NCBI RefSeq assembly: GCF_016744155.1 | Contig: NZ_JADGEW010000031.1 | Location: forward strand, 1-44,690 | DNA length: 44,690 nucleotides | Reading direction: 5' to 3' | Source: Amphritea sp. | Lineage (GTDB): Bacteria; Pseudomonadota; Gammaproteobacteria; Pseudomonadales; Balneatricaceae | Shown here: positions 35,252 through 43,166 of the stretch, in pieces | Numbering within the stretch: the stretch's first letter is position 1 | Layout: each line of letters starts with the position of its first letter | Program-made: the position numbers and the translations under genes | Notes under the pieces: generated by a model | What the model saw: only the letters and a program-made list of their open reading frames with translations | Databases searched by the model: none | Told to the model about the DNA's origin: nothing

Positions 35252-36231
35252 GAGAACTCCAAAGTACTTGTTACCGCATCGATAATGTCAGCGGTATTGG
35301 GCATATAGTGGTTTTCCATTCGGTAGTAGGGCATAACGGTGTCATAACCGGTCACTCTGTTGACCGGTGCCTGCAGGTTGAGTAATCCACGCTCGGCGAT
35401 AGTGGCAGATATTTCGGCCCCGACGGCACAGCTTTTTGGTGCTTCATGAATGATGACGCAGTGGCCGGTTTTGGCTACTGACGCCAGGATGGTTTTGTGG
35501 TCTATTGGGTTAAGGGTGACTAGATCAATCACCTCGCAACTGATCGCCTGTTCAGCCAGCTTGTCGGCGGCCTCTAGTGTTTCCTTGATCATCGCTCCCC
35601 AGCTAATCAGCGTAATGTCAGCGCCCTCTCTCAGGGTGTAGCAGGTATCCAGCGGCAGTGCTTTACCACTGTCTTCCACTGGCTGGGCATTAAGTCGATA
35701 GATCCTTTTGGGCTCCATAAAGAGGACCGGATCAGGGTTGCGAATGGCCGCTAATAACAGGCCGTAAGCCCGCGCGGGAGAGGAGGGAATAACAACTCGC
35801 AGGCCGGGAATATGAGCGAACAGGGCTTCAGTACTTTCTGAATGGTGCTCCGGCGCATGGATGCCTCCGCCGAAGGGTACACGTAGCACCATTGGGCAGT
35901 TTAATCGGCCGCGGGTACGGTGACGTAATCGGGCTGCATGGGCGATAATATGTTCCATTGCAGGAAGAATAAAGCCCATAAACTGTATCTCTGCCACCGG
36001 TTTTAGCCCCTGAGAAGCCATACCAACAGAGAGCCCCGCAATCATCGTTTCTGCTAAAGGTGTGTCTAAGACCCGCTTGATGCCAAACTCATCACGCAGG
36101 CCCACGGTAGCCCGGAAAACACCGCCATTAACACCCACATCTTCACCCAGAATGACAACCGATGGGTCCCGCTGCATCTCTGAGTGCAGGGCAAGGTTGA
36201 CTGCTTCAACCATCGTTATTGAATTACTCAT
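35248..36231 (-). CDS. 2-oxo acid dehydrogenase E1 component, beta subunit
   Basis: This is the thiamine-dependent E1 beta subunit (transketolase-like) of 327 aa that pairs with the upstream alpha subunit. I place the start at ATG 36231, 7 bases after GGGAGGA. An in-frame ATG 24 bases upstream would lie before that site. Conserved stretches are VVILGEDVGVNGGVFRAT, DTPLAETMIAGLSVGMA, VPFGGGIHAPEHHSES and GYDTVMPYYRMENHYMP. It overlaps the alpha gene by 8 bases and E2 by 4 bases, so all three are translationally coupled. Confidence 0.94.
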   Translation of the reverse strand: MSNSITMVEAVNLALHSEMQRDPSVVILGEDVGVNGGVFRATVGLRDEFGIKRVLDTPLAETMIAGLSVGMASQGLKPVAEIQFMGFILPAMEHIIAHAARLRHRTRGRLNCPMVLRVPFGGGIHAPEHHSESTEALFAHIPGLRVVIPSSPARAYGLLLAAIRNPDPVLFMEPKRIYRLNAQPVEDSGKALPLDTCYTLREGADITLISWGAMIKETLEAADKLAEQAISCEVIDLVTLNPIDHKTILASVAKTGHCVIIHEAPKSCAVGAEISATIAERGLLNLQAPVNRVTGYDTVMPYYRMENHYMPNTADIIDAVTSTLEFS

Positions 36232-37312
36232 GATGATTTCCTCCCGGCTGAGCATTGCGGATCAGGCGTTCCCGCTGCTCTTTTAGTGCATCAGGTAATG
36301 TCGCGTAGAGGTAATCGATCAGGTCTGATGCCGGTTGGGGTGGCCGTTGGAGATATTCATTAAGCCCTAGCTGAATAATCTGACCGACTTCGTTATGCCA
36401 AGCGGTTTCCTGTGTCTCATCCCACCATCCCTTGCTGTGGAGGAAGGTTTGCAGTCGTTTTATCGGTTCTCGCTCCCAGGCCGCTTTCAACTCTTCATTA
36501 CTGCGATAGCGAGTCGCATCATCCGCAGTTGTATGATCTGAGAGTCGATAGCTGATTGCTTCAATCAGTGTCGCTCCTTTCCCTTCCCGGGCCTGCTTAA
36601 GTGCTTCGCTGATCGATTCATGCAGAGCGATAACATCGTTGCCATCGACCTGCTCGCCACGAATACCCGCGCCGATCGCCTTCTGGGCAAGGGTTGGGGC
36701 ACCACACTGCAAGCTTCGGGGAACGGAGATCGCCCACTGGTTATTGTTGATGACAAACACAACCGGTAGCTGCCAGGTGCCGGCTACATTCAGTGCTTCC
36801 ATAAAATCGCCCTTGGAGGTGCCGCCATCGCCACAGATAGTGACAGCGGCGCGTTTCTCATTGCGAATTTTAAATGCTGTGGCAACGCCTGTTGCATGCA
36901 GTGCCTGGGTTGCAATAGGCACGGCGACAGGGAAATCTTCTCCTGCTGCTACAGAAGCATTGCCGCGTTCATCGCCTCCCCAGTAACTGAGCATATCTGC
37001 CATAGACATGCCTCTGAGCATCTGTAAGGCGTGGTTGCGATAGTAGGGCACCAGCACATCATCGCTATGCATCAGCTCACCAAGCACTATATCAATCGCT
37101 TCAGCGCCGAGTTGTGATGCGTAGGTGCCTATCTGGCCAGTACGTTGCAAGGCGATTATTTTATTGTCTAGCTGGCGGGCCAGTACCATATTGCGGTAGT
37201 AACGTACCAGTGTATCGGGTTGTTCTGTCCAGTTGGGCAACGACTGTAATGGCTCTCCTGTTTCTGACAGGTAGCTGTTATAGGTGACTCCGGCGGTAAA
37301 TACGGTTTCCAT
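36224..37312 (-). CDS. 2-oxo acid dehydrogenase E1 component, alpha subunit
   Basis: This is the thiamine-diphosphate-binding E1 alpha subunit, 362 aa. The ThDP motif runs from GDGGTSKGDFMEALNVAG to VINNNQWAIS (GDG...NN). The phosphorylation-loop-like YRLSDHTTADDATRYR segment is conserved in both pyruvate and branched-chain E1 alpha. The family alone does not separate pyruvate from branched-chain specificity. The leucine/valine dehydrogenase gene 11 bases upstream favours branched-chain 2-oxo acids. Confidence 0.93.
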   Translation of the reverse strand: METVFTAGVTYNSYLSETGEPLQSLPNWTEQPDTLVRYYRNMVLARQLDNKIIALQRTGQIGTYASQLGAEAIDIVLGELMHSDDVLVPYYRNHALQMLRGMSMADMLSYWGGDERGNASVAAGEDFPVAVPIATQALHATGVATAFKIRNEKRAAVTICGDGGTSKGDFMEALNVAGTWQLPVVFVINNNQWAISVPRSLQCGAPTLAQKAIGAGIRGEQVDGNDVIALHESISEALKQAREGKGATLIEAISYRLSDHTTADDATRYRSNEELKAAWEREPIKRLQTFLHSKGWWDETQETAWHNEVGQIIQLGLNEYLQRPPQPASDLIDYLYATLPDALKEQRERLIRNAQPGGNHHE

Positions 37313-37323
37313 AACTGAACTCC

Positions 37324-38370
37324 TTAGGCGACCTGGTGAGGTTCCAGGCTGGCTTGGCTGAGAATGGCTTCAGCCCGAATATCGGCGATATGGCTGGTGG
37401 ATTGCTGATCTGCTTCGGCATGCTTATATAGCTCAAGCAGGGCATCATAGATCGTTGATACTTTCTGCTGAATCGCCTGCTCAGGGTGTTGAGCGTGTTG
37501 CAGGGCGACGAATATCAGTCCCCCAGAGTTGATTAGATAATCGGGTGCATAAAGAATTCCGCGTTGATAGAGTGCTTCCCCCATGGCGTCATCAGCTAAT
37601 TGATTGTTGGCAGAACCGGCGACGATGCTGCACTGAAGGCGACTAATCGTATCGGGGCTGATAATGGCGCCCAGTCCGCAAGGGCAAAATATGTCGGCAT
37701 CGACATCATAGATTTCATTAGGGGAAACAACGACTGCACCCAGCTCTGCTTTGGCCCGTTCGGTTTTTTCCGGGTCAATGTCGGTGACGCTGAGACGGGC
37801 GCCTGCAGTATGTAGCAGTTTTGCCAGTGCCCAGCCGACATGCCCTAGTCCCTGTAAGGCAATATGAATATTATCCAGTTCGCTGCTGCCAAATCGAAAT
37901 TGAAGGCTGGCTCGGATACCCGCAAATACCCCTCGGGCAGTTGAAGGTGAAGGGTCGCCCATATCCTGAGTGCAGGTTACGTAGCGGGTGGAAAGCGCGA
38001 TGTTATCCATGTCGCTGATCTGAGTGCCGCTATCCATAGCGGTGATATAGCGTCCACCCAGGCTTTCAATAAAACGGCCAAAGCTCTGCATCAATAGATC
38101 TCGGTTATGCAATCCAGAAGGTTTTATAATGACGGATTTTCCGCCGCCATGGGGTAAGCCGGCGAGAGCAGCTTTGTAGCTCATTCCTTTTGCCAAACGG
38201 ATCGCATCGTTGATCGCTGCTGCGGTATCCGGATAGTTGATAAAACGGCAACCGCCAATGGCTGGGCCGCGGAATGTGTCGTGGATGGCGATAATCGCCT
38301 GCAAACCGGAGTAGGGATCTTGCCAAAAGTGGAGATCCTGCAAACCGGCGCTTTCCATCTGTCTAAACAT
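37324..38370 (-). CDS. Leucine/valine (Glu/Leu/Phe/Val family) dehydrogenase
   Basis: This NAD-dependent amino acid dehydrogenase of 348 aa oxidatively deaminates branched-chain amino acids to 2-oxo acids. The catalytic lysines are Lys66 (GMSYKAALAG) and Lys78 (LPHGGGKSVI), spaced as in leucine dehydrogenase. The dinucleotide motif GLGHVG lies at about 174-179. It is the first gene of the operon with E1 alpha, E1 beta and E2, so product 2-oxo acids would feed that complex directly. GGAGG lies 8 bases before the ATG. Confidence 0.93.
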   Translation of the reverse strand: MFRQMESAGLQDLHFWQDPYSGLQAIIAIHDTFRGPAIGGCRFINYPDTAAAINDAIRLAKGMSYKAALAGLPHGGGKSVIIKPSGLHNRDLLMQSFGRFIESLGGRYITAMDSGTQISDMDNIALSTRYVTCTQDMGDPSPSTARGVFAGIRASLQFRFGSSELDNIHIALQGLGHVGWALAKLLHTAGARLSVTDIDPEKTERAKAELGAVVVSPNEIYDVDADIFCPCGLGAIISPDTISRLQCSIVAGSANNQLADDAMGEALYQRGILYAPDYLINSGGLIFVALQHAQHPEQAIQQKVSTIYDALLELYKHAEADQQSTSHIADIRAEAILSQASLEPHQVA

Positions 38371-38906
38371 GACGGGATCCTCCGTACGCGTTTCAAACTT
38401 TGGAACTACCTGATAACTATGTCTTACTATCTTGGCTGACCTTTTGGATCAGTTTTTTACTTGAGCCTGTCTTTTGGATAGCACAGCTTTGAAGAAAGTT
38501 CAGCTGGTCTCTGAGGGCTGAAAATAAAATTATGGCCGATTCTGTAACCTATATATTGTGTTGCAGTGCGTTATCATCAGTAACTGCAAGGGGTGTAAGG
38601 CCAGTGATAAAAACGTCTATCCGAACGGGGTATGCACTAAAAATAAATGTGAAAAAAATTGCCCTTGAATAAAGCCAGATTCTTGCTAGCCCCAGCCTAA
38701 AAAGGCAGGTTTTGTTGTTAATAGCGATGAACGTGATTGATATAGAGGCTTTTGTCGGGGAAAAAACATAAAGTCTAATGTGACTTGGCCATTATCTGGT
38801 TAGAATGAGTTGCCGAATGCAGATTAGAGCTGCAAAACCTTAGTGTATAGGTATAATTTGGCGAACATACTGAATCTGTTGTAGTTAAAGGTTACCGATC
38901 CGAGTT
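38371..38906. other. 536-base divergent intergenic region
   Basis: This region between the leucine dehydrogenase operon and the L,D-transpeptidase gene has no supported ORF, RNA gene or known repeat. It is AT-rich. A short hairpin GCCT-AAAA-AGGC (about 38695-38706) and one TTGCTAG word at 38682-38688 are visible. It must hold both promoters and perhaps sites for an Lrp/BkdR-type regulator, which I cannot identify. Confidence 0.5.
38852..38857 (+). promoter_or_regulatory. Possible -10 box for the L,D-transpeptidase gene
   Basis: A perfect TATAAT lies 50 bases before the ATG at 38907. The best -35 candidate at the right distance (CTGCAA) is poor, so the promoter call is tentative. Confidence 0.35.
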
Positions 38907-40130
38907 ATGAAAACTCCTCCTTTTTTATTCTTTAAAAAGCCGTTGATAAGAGCGCTGCTGGTTTCTGTATGTGCAGTGACAGCGTTAAATGTTCAGGCTG
39001 ATGATACCGAACTGAGTCTGGATCAGGAGACTCTGTTACTGGCAAGCCTGGGTGATCTACAACAGAACCAGATGAATGGGGCAATGTCTAAGCTACGCAC
39101 TTTGATCGATGAGCAGCCAGATTTCAGGTTGGCTCAACTGATCTATGCGGATCTTATGTCGGCTCAGGGCGGCACTTTGAGTGCTGTTGGAAACAATGGC
39201 CAAAGCGATAAAAAAACCTTGCAGGGGCTTATTTCTGAAGCTCGTGCTCGCATGAGTGTCGATCGCTATACACCACAGCCGAATACCATCCCTGGTAGTT
39301 TGATACAGATGTCTGCAGAGCAGAAGCATGTGATTGTTGTGGATACAAATCTGTCCCGCTTATACCTGTTTGAAAACAGTGCCGGTGTACCGAAACTGAT
39401 TAAGGACTATTACGTCTCTTATGGTCGGGGTGGTGTTGAAAAGACTAAGCGTGGCGACCTGAGAACCCCTCTAGGTGTCTATTTTACTACCGGCCGCTTG
39501 ACTGATGATCAGTTGCCACCTCGTTACGGTACCGGGGCACTGCCTATAAACTACCCTAATGCCTGGGATCAGCGATTGGGTCACACTGGAAGTGGAATCT
39601 GGGTTCACGGCTCACCAAAAGATACCTTTAGCCGAGCCCCTCAGGCGAGTGAAGGTTGTTTGTCTTTGAGCAATAACCATTTTACCGAGCTGGATGGCAT
39701 CATCGATCTGAATGCGACACCTGTTTTGATCGGAACCTCGTTTGAGTGGCTCGAACTGGATAGCTGGAAGCAGAAAAAAACGGCGTTTTCTCAAGTTGTT
39801 GATAATTGGCGCAGTGATTGGGAAAGTAAAAATACCGATAACTATCTGAGTCATTATTCTAAGCAGTTTAAAAATGGGGACATGGGCTTTGAGAAGTTTG
39901 CGACCCATAAGCGTCGCGTTAATAGCAGTAAGTCGTTTATTGATGTTGATGTAGAAAATTTGAGTATTTATCAACACCCGGATAACCAGGATATGTTTAT
40001 TGCCACCTTCATTCAGAACTATCAGAGTGATAATTACAGTGGCAGCGATATTAAACGGCAATACTGGGTGAATGAAGAGGGTAACTGGCGGATCGCCTAT
40101 GAGGGGCTTCCGCAGAAAGGAAAGCCATAA
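38907..40130 (+). CDS. L,D-transpeptidase (YkuD type) with C-terminal NTF2-like domain
   Basis: This secreted peptidoglycan-modifying enzyme of 407 aa has a signal peptide ending near VQA (29-31). A helical N-terminal part follows, then a YkuD catalytic domain (about 140-277). The active-site motif is IWVHGSPK...EGCLSLSN, with His234 and catalytic Cys251. Residues about 296-398 form an NTF2-like (SnoaL/DUF4440-type) domain, beginning VVDNWRSDWESKN and ending NWRIAYEG. Such enzymes make 3-3 crosslinks or attach or release Braun-type lipoproteins, and this architecture is closest to the YafK group. The convergent neighbour carries the same domain type at its C-terminus. Confidence 0.9.
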   Translation: MKTPPFLFFKKPLIRALLVSVCAVTALNVQADDTELSLDQETLLLASLGDLQQNQMNGAMSKLRTLIDEQPDFRLAQLIYADLMSAQGGTLSAVGNNGQSDKKTLQGLISEARARMSVDRYTPQPNTIPGSLIQMSAEQKHVIVVDTNLSRLYLFENSAGVPKLIKDYYVSYGRGGVEKTKRGDLRTPLGVYFTTGRLTDDQLPPRYGTGALPINYPNAWDQRLGHTGSGIWVHGSPKDTFSRAPQASEGCLSLSNNHFTELDGIIDLNATPVLIGTSFEWLELDSWKQKKTAFSQVVDNWRSDWESKNTDNYLSHYSKQFKNGDMGFEKFATHKRRVNSSKSFIDVDVENLSIYQHPDNQDMFIATFIQNYQSDNYSGSDIKRQYWVNEEGNWRIAYEGLPQKGKP

Positions 40131-40149
40131 GTGATAGATAGAAAAATAT

Positions 40150-40177
40150 AAAAAACCTCCTTTTGGAGGTTTTTTTA
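40150..40177. terminator. Bidirectional terminator between the L,D-transpeptidase and TPR genes
   Basis: Perfect stem AAAAAACCTCC / GGAGGTTTTTT with loop TTTT lies between two converging genes. The T tract on each strand allows termination of both. Confidence 0.92.
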
Positions 40178-40194
40178 TATCTTGTCAGCCGGTA

Positions 40195-41667
40195 TTAAAG
40201 CGTCGATTCAGTCGTGATTTTCCATTGGCCGTTTTCCAGGGCCAGGATCAGCGTTTTGTAGACCTTATCCTGATAGGTATCAGACTGATATGTCTGACTG
40301 AAGACAGAGCGTACTCTGCCATTACCGGCTTCTGCAAGGGAGATATCAGAAACTTCTATCTTGATGAAAGCGGGCTTGCTTATACGTTTATGGCGACCCC
40401 ATTCCCATTGTTTGTGGGTTACTTGAGGGTCGGGAGAGTATTCGCCGGTATAGAAATCCAGATAGGCTTCCACATTTTGAGCAGACCAGGAGCTCGCCCA
40501 GTTAGTGATCAATTGCTGGAGCTCGCTTCGGACTTTGTCAGATAAAAGGGGGGTGTCGCCAATCTCAGTTGCAGAAGTTGTCTGTACTTCGCTTTGCTCT
40601 GGGGTGTCTGCTGAAGCAACAACTGCTGGTGCTGTCGTTGGAGCGGTTTCAATCTTAGGTGCTGCAACTGGAGCAGTTTCAATCTTTGGTGCTTCAATTG
40701 TCGTGTTGGCTTCTGTTGTTACTACCTGGAAAGCAGGTACTCTGCCTTCTGATACCTGTCGCTCTTCGATAATAAGTTCAGACGGTTGCTTCTCTAAGGT
40801 TTTTATTGCTGCTTCAGAGCTCACGACAGAAGGCGGCTTCGCCGGGGTTTGTTCCGAAGACGCTATGATAATTTGTGTTGGAGCGGGATTATAAACCTGA
40901 TCGAGAATGCCCAGATTAGCCCGGCGGCTTTGAGTGGTTGAATCCAGATTTAGAGCTCGATTGTAAGCCTGCGTGGCAAGGGTTGCGTAAACTGCTTTCA
41001 GATTTGTCTGCACTTGGGCGTAGCTGGGGTGGGTTTCAAATGCTTGTAACAGCACTTCGACCGCTTTATCATTTTCCCCTTTTCGAGCGTGAACCACCGC
41101 GAGATTGTTATAGGGTTCAGGTGATTCTGGATAGAGTTGAACCAGTCGGCTGAATACATCGGCTGCCTCATCTAGTTTGTTCTGGTTAATCAGTGAGATT
41201 CCGTACAGTAGCCACCCATTTGGATCTTTTGGATTGCTAGCCAGGTAGCTATTTACCTTATCGAAAGCGCCTTTCAGATCACCTTTTCTCTGCAATTTTT
41301 TCGACAGTTTCAGCTCAGTCGCTAACAGCTGAGAATTAAATTCTATTTTTTTTCTCAGTTTTTCCGAGTCTGGGTTTTCAGCTGAAACTAATGGTGTACT
41401 TAAAGCCCGTTCTTCATCTTCTAACCAGTTATTCAATGCGTTAAGCCTGGAATCAATGTCCGCCTGGTTTGCCTGAAAATCAGGTTTCTTGGTGCAGTCA
41501 TAATCATTTTTGGAACCGGCGCTTTGACAGAAAATCTCAGGCTGACCAGCAGCACTAACAGTCATAGATCCGGTAAGCAGACCGATAGCTAAAGCTAACG
41601 TCAGTTTACGGGTTATGGCAGTACGCATGTAGTTTTTACCGTTGTTAGTCATCGAAGGCGTGTCCAT
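40195..41667 (-). CDS. Secreted TPR protein with C-terminal NTF2-like domain
   Basis: This predicted periplasmic protein of 490 aa has an N-terminal signal peptide ending near VSA-AGQ (37-41). A helical region follows, then TPR repeats (about 124-240, with NPKDPNGWLLYGISLINQNK and SPEPYNNLAVVHARKGE). A Pro/Thr/Ala-rich linker (about 260-375) contains two copies of APKIETAP. An NTF2-like domain (about 384-486) is similar to that of the facing L,D-transpeptidase gene (NWASSWSAQN versus NWRSDWESKN; FSQTYQSD versus FIQNYQSD). The start is uncertain: ATG 41667, 41652 or 41628 all lack a good ribosome site. The shortest begins just before the signal peptide. Confidence 0.82.
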   Translation of the reverse strand: MDTPSMTNNGKNYMRTAITRKLTLALAIGLLTGSMTVSAAGQPEIFCQSAGSKNDYDCTKKPDFQANQADIDSRLNALNNWLEDEERALSTPLVSAENPDSEKLRKKIEFNSQLLATELKLSKKLQRKGDLKGAFDKVNSYLASNPKDPNGWLLYGISLINQNKLDEAADVFSRLVQLYPESPEPYNNLAVVHARKGENDKAVEVLLQAFETHPSYAQVQTNLKAVYATLATQAYNRALNLDSTTQSRRANLGILDQVYNPAPTQIIIASSEQTPAKPPSVVSSEAAIKTLEKQPSELIIEERQVSEGRVPAFQVVTTEANTTIEAPKIETAPVAAPKIETAPTTAPAVVASADTPEQSEVQTTSATEIGDTPLLSDKVRSELQQLITNWASSWSAQNVEAYLDFYTGEYSPDPQVTHKQWEWGRHKRISKPAFIKIEVSDISLAEAGNGRVRSVFSQTYQSDTYQDKVYKTLILALENGQWKITTESTL

Positions 41668-41760
41668 TCAAGAGTATTCAGGCTTTGAAGTTTGTAGTCA
41701 GAGGCGATTATAACTTGAAACGTGTATTGCGTAAGTATTTACGGGGTAAACCCTCATATA

Positions 41761-41791
41761 AAAAAACAGCCACTCGGAAGTGGCTGTTTTT
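41761..41791 (-). terminator. Terminator after purD
   Basis: The 10-bp stem AACAGCCACT / AGTGGCTGTT (41765-41788) with loop CGGA is flanked by A and T tracts. It follows the purD stop on the minus strand and ends the purH-purD transcript. Confidence 0.9.
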
Positions 41792-41808
41792 AAGGGTAGG
41801 CAGATTAA

Positions 41809-43092
41809 TTACTGCTGTTCGCGAGCGATCGCCCGGTAGGCAATATCATCGCGGTAGTAAACGCCATTCCAGTCGATCTGCTTAACCAGGTCGTAGGCTC
41901 GCTGTTGAGCTTCTGTAACGGTATTTCCCATTGCGGTAGCGCAAAGAACCCGGCCGCCGTTGGTAACGATCTGACCATCTTTCTGAGCTGTCCCTGCGTG
42001 AAATACTTTGGTGCCTTCAGCAACCTCGGTTGGCAGACTAATAGAATCCCCTTTGTCATAGTCGCCAGGGTAACCACCGGCAGCAAGAACGACACCAACC
42101 GCGCAACGGGAATCCCAGTCAGCTGTGGTCTGATCCAGTTTTCCATCCAACGCTGCATTACAAAGCTCAGCGATATTTGATTTCAGACGCAGCATAATAG
42201 GCTGTGTTTCAGGATCACCGAAGCGGCAGTTATATTCAATAACCTTAGGCGTATTGTCAGCCATTATCATCAGGCCGGCATAGAGGAATCCAACATAGGT
42301 ATTACCTTCCTCAGCCATACCTTTAACGGTTGGCAGGATAACCTCTTGCATAATGCGCTGATCGATTTCAGGTGTAACCACCGGGGCGGGAGAATACGCA
42401 CCCATACCGCCAGTATTAAGCCCTGTATCGCCGTTGCCCATGCGCTTGTGGTCCTGGCTGGTGGCCATAGGAAGTACATTGGTGCCGTCAACCATGACGA
42501 TAAAGCTAGCTTCTTCGCCATCGAGGAACTCTTCGATGACGACTCGGTGTCCAGCTTCGCCAAAGGCATTGCCAGCCAGCATGTCTTTTACGGCTTCTTC
42601 TGCTTCTTCCAGTGTCATCGCAACGATAACGCCTTTACCTGCAGCAAGACCATCTGCTTTTACTACAATTGGCGCACCCACTTTTTGTAGATATGCCAGA
42701 GCCGGCTCAACTTCGGTGAAATTTTGGTAATCGGCAGTTGGAATCTGCTGGCGTTCCAGAAAGTCTTTAGTAAAAGCTTTAGAACCTTCTAGTTGCGCGG
42801 CACCTTTAGAGGGGCCGAAACAGCGCAGGCCTTCACTCTGAAAGCGATCAACAATACCTTCGACCAAAGGGGCCTCGGGGCCAACGATGGTCAGAGCCAC
42901 ATCGTTATCTTTGGCAAAAGCGACCAGTGAATCCTGATCCATTACATCGATGGCAATATTTTCTACTTTCGGCTCGATCGCAGTACCGGCATTTCCCGGA
43001 GCGACAAATACTTTAGCGATTTTGCTGTCCTGAGCAGCCTGCCACGCTAATGCGTGTTCACGACCGCCGGAGCCAATTACTAATACGTTCAT
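41809..43092 (-). CDS. purD: Phosphoribosylamine-glycine ligase PurD (GARS)
   Basis: PurD is the ATP-grasp enzyme that joins glycine to phosphoribosylamine, the second step of purine synthesis. At 427 aa, it opens with MNVLVIGSGGREHALAW. The ATP-grasp region includes PIVVKADGLAAGKGVIVA, FLDGEEASFIVMVDG and GGMGAYSPAPVV, and the metal/ATP segment EYNCRFGDPETQPIM is intact. It is downstream of purH with a 74-base gap, the common purH-purD order, and ends at a strong terminator. Confidence 0.97.
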   Translation of the reverse strand: MNVLVIGSGGREHALAWQAAQDSKIAKVFVAPGNAGTAIEPKVENIAIDVMDQDSLVAFAKDNDVALTIVGPEAPLVEGIVDRFQSEGLRCFGPSKGAAQLEGSKAFTKDFLERQQIPTADYQNFTEVEPALAYLQKVGAPIVVKADGLAAGKGVIVAMTLEEAEEAVKDMLAGNAFGEAGHRVVIEEFLDGEEASFIVMVDGTNVLPMATSQDHKRMGNGDTGLNTGGMGAYSPAPVVTPEIDQRIMQEVILPTVKGMAEEGNTYVGFLYAGLMIMADNTPKVIEYNCRFGDPETQPIMLRLKSNIAELCNAALDGKLDQTTADWDSRCAVGVVLAAGGYPGDYDKGDSISLPTEVAEGTKVFHAGTAQKDGQIVTNGGRVLCATAMGNTVTEAQQRAYDLVKQIDWNGVYYRDDIAYRAIAREQQ

Positions 43093-43166
43093 ATCTCTAC
43101 CTTTATCCTGACTTCGTCCGACAAAAGAAGAGCCAGGTTAACTGGCTCATTCAGTGTGTACCGCGT

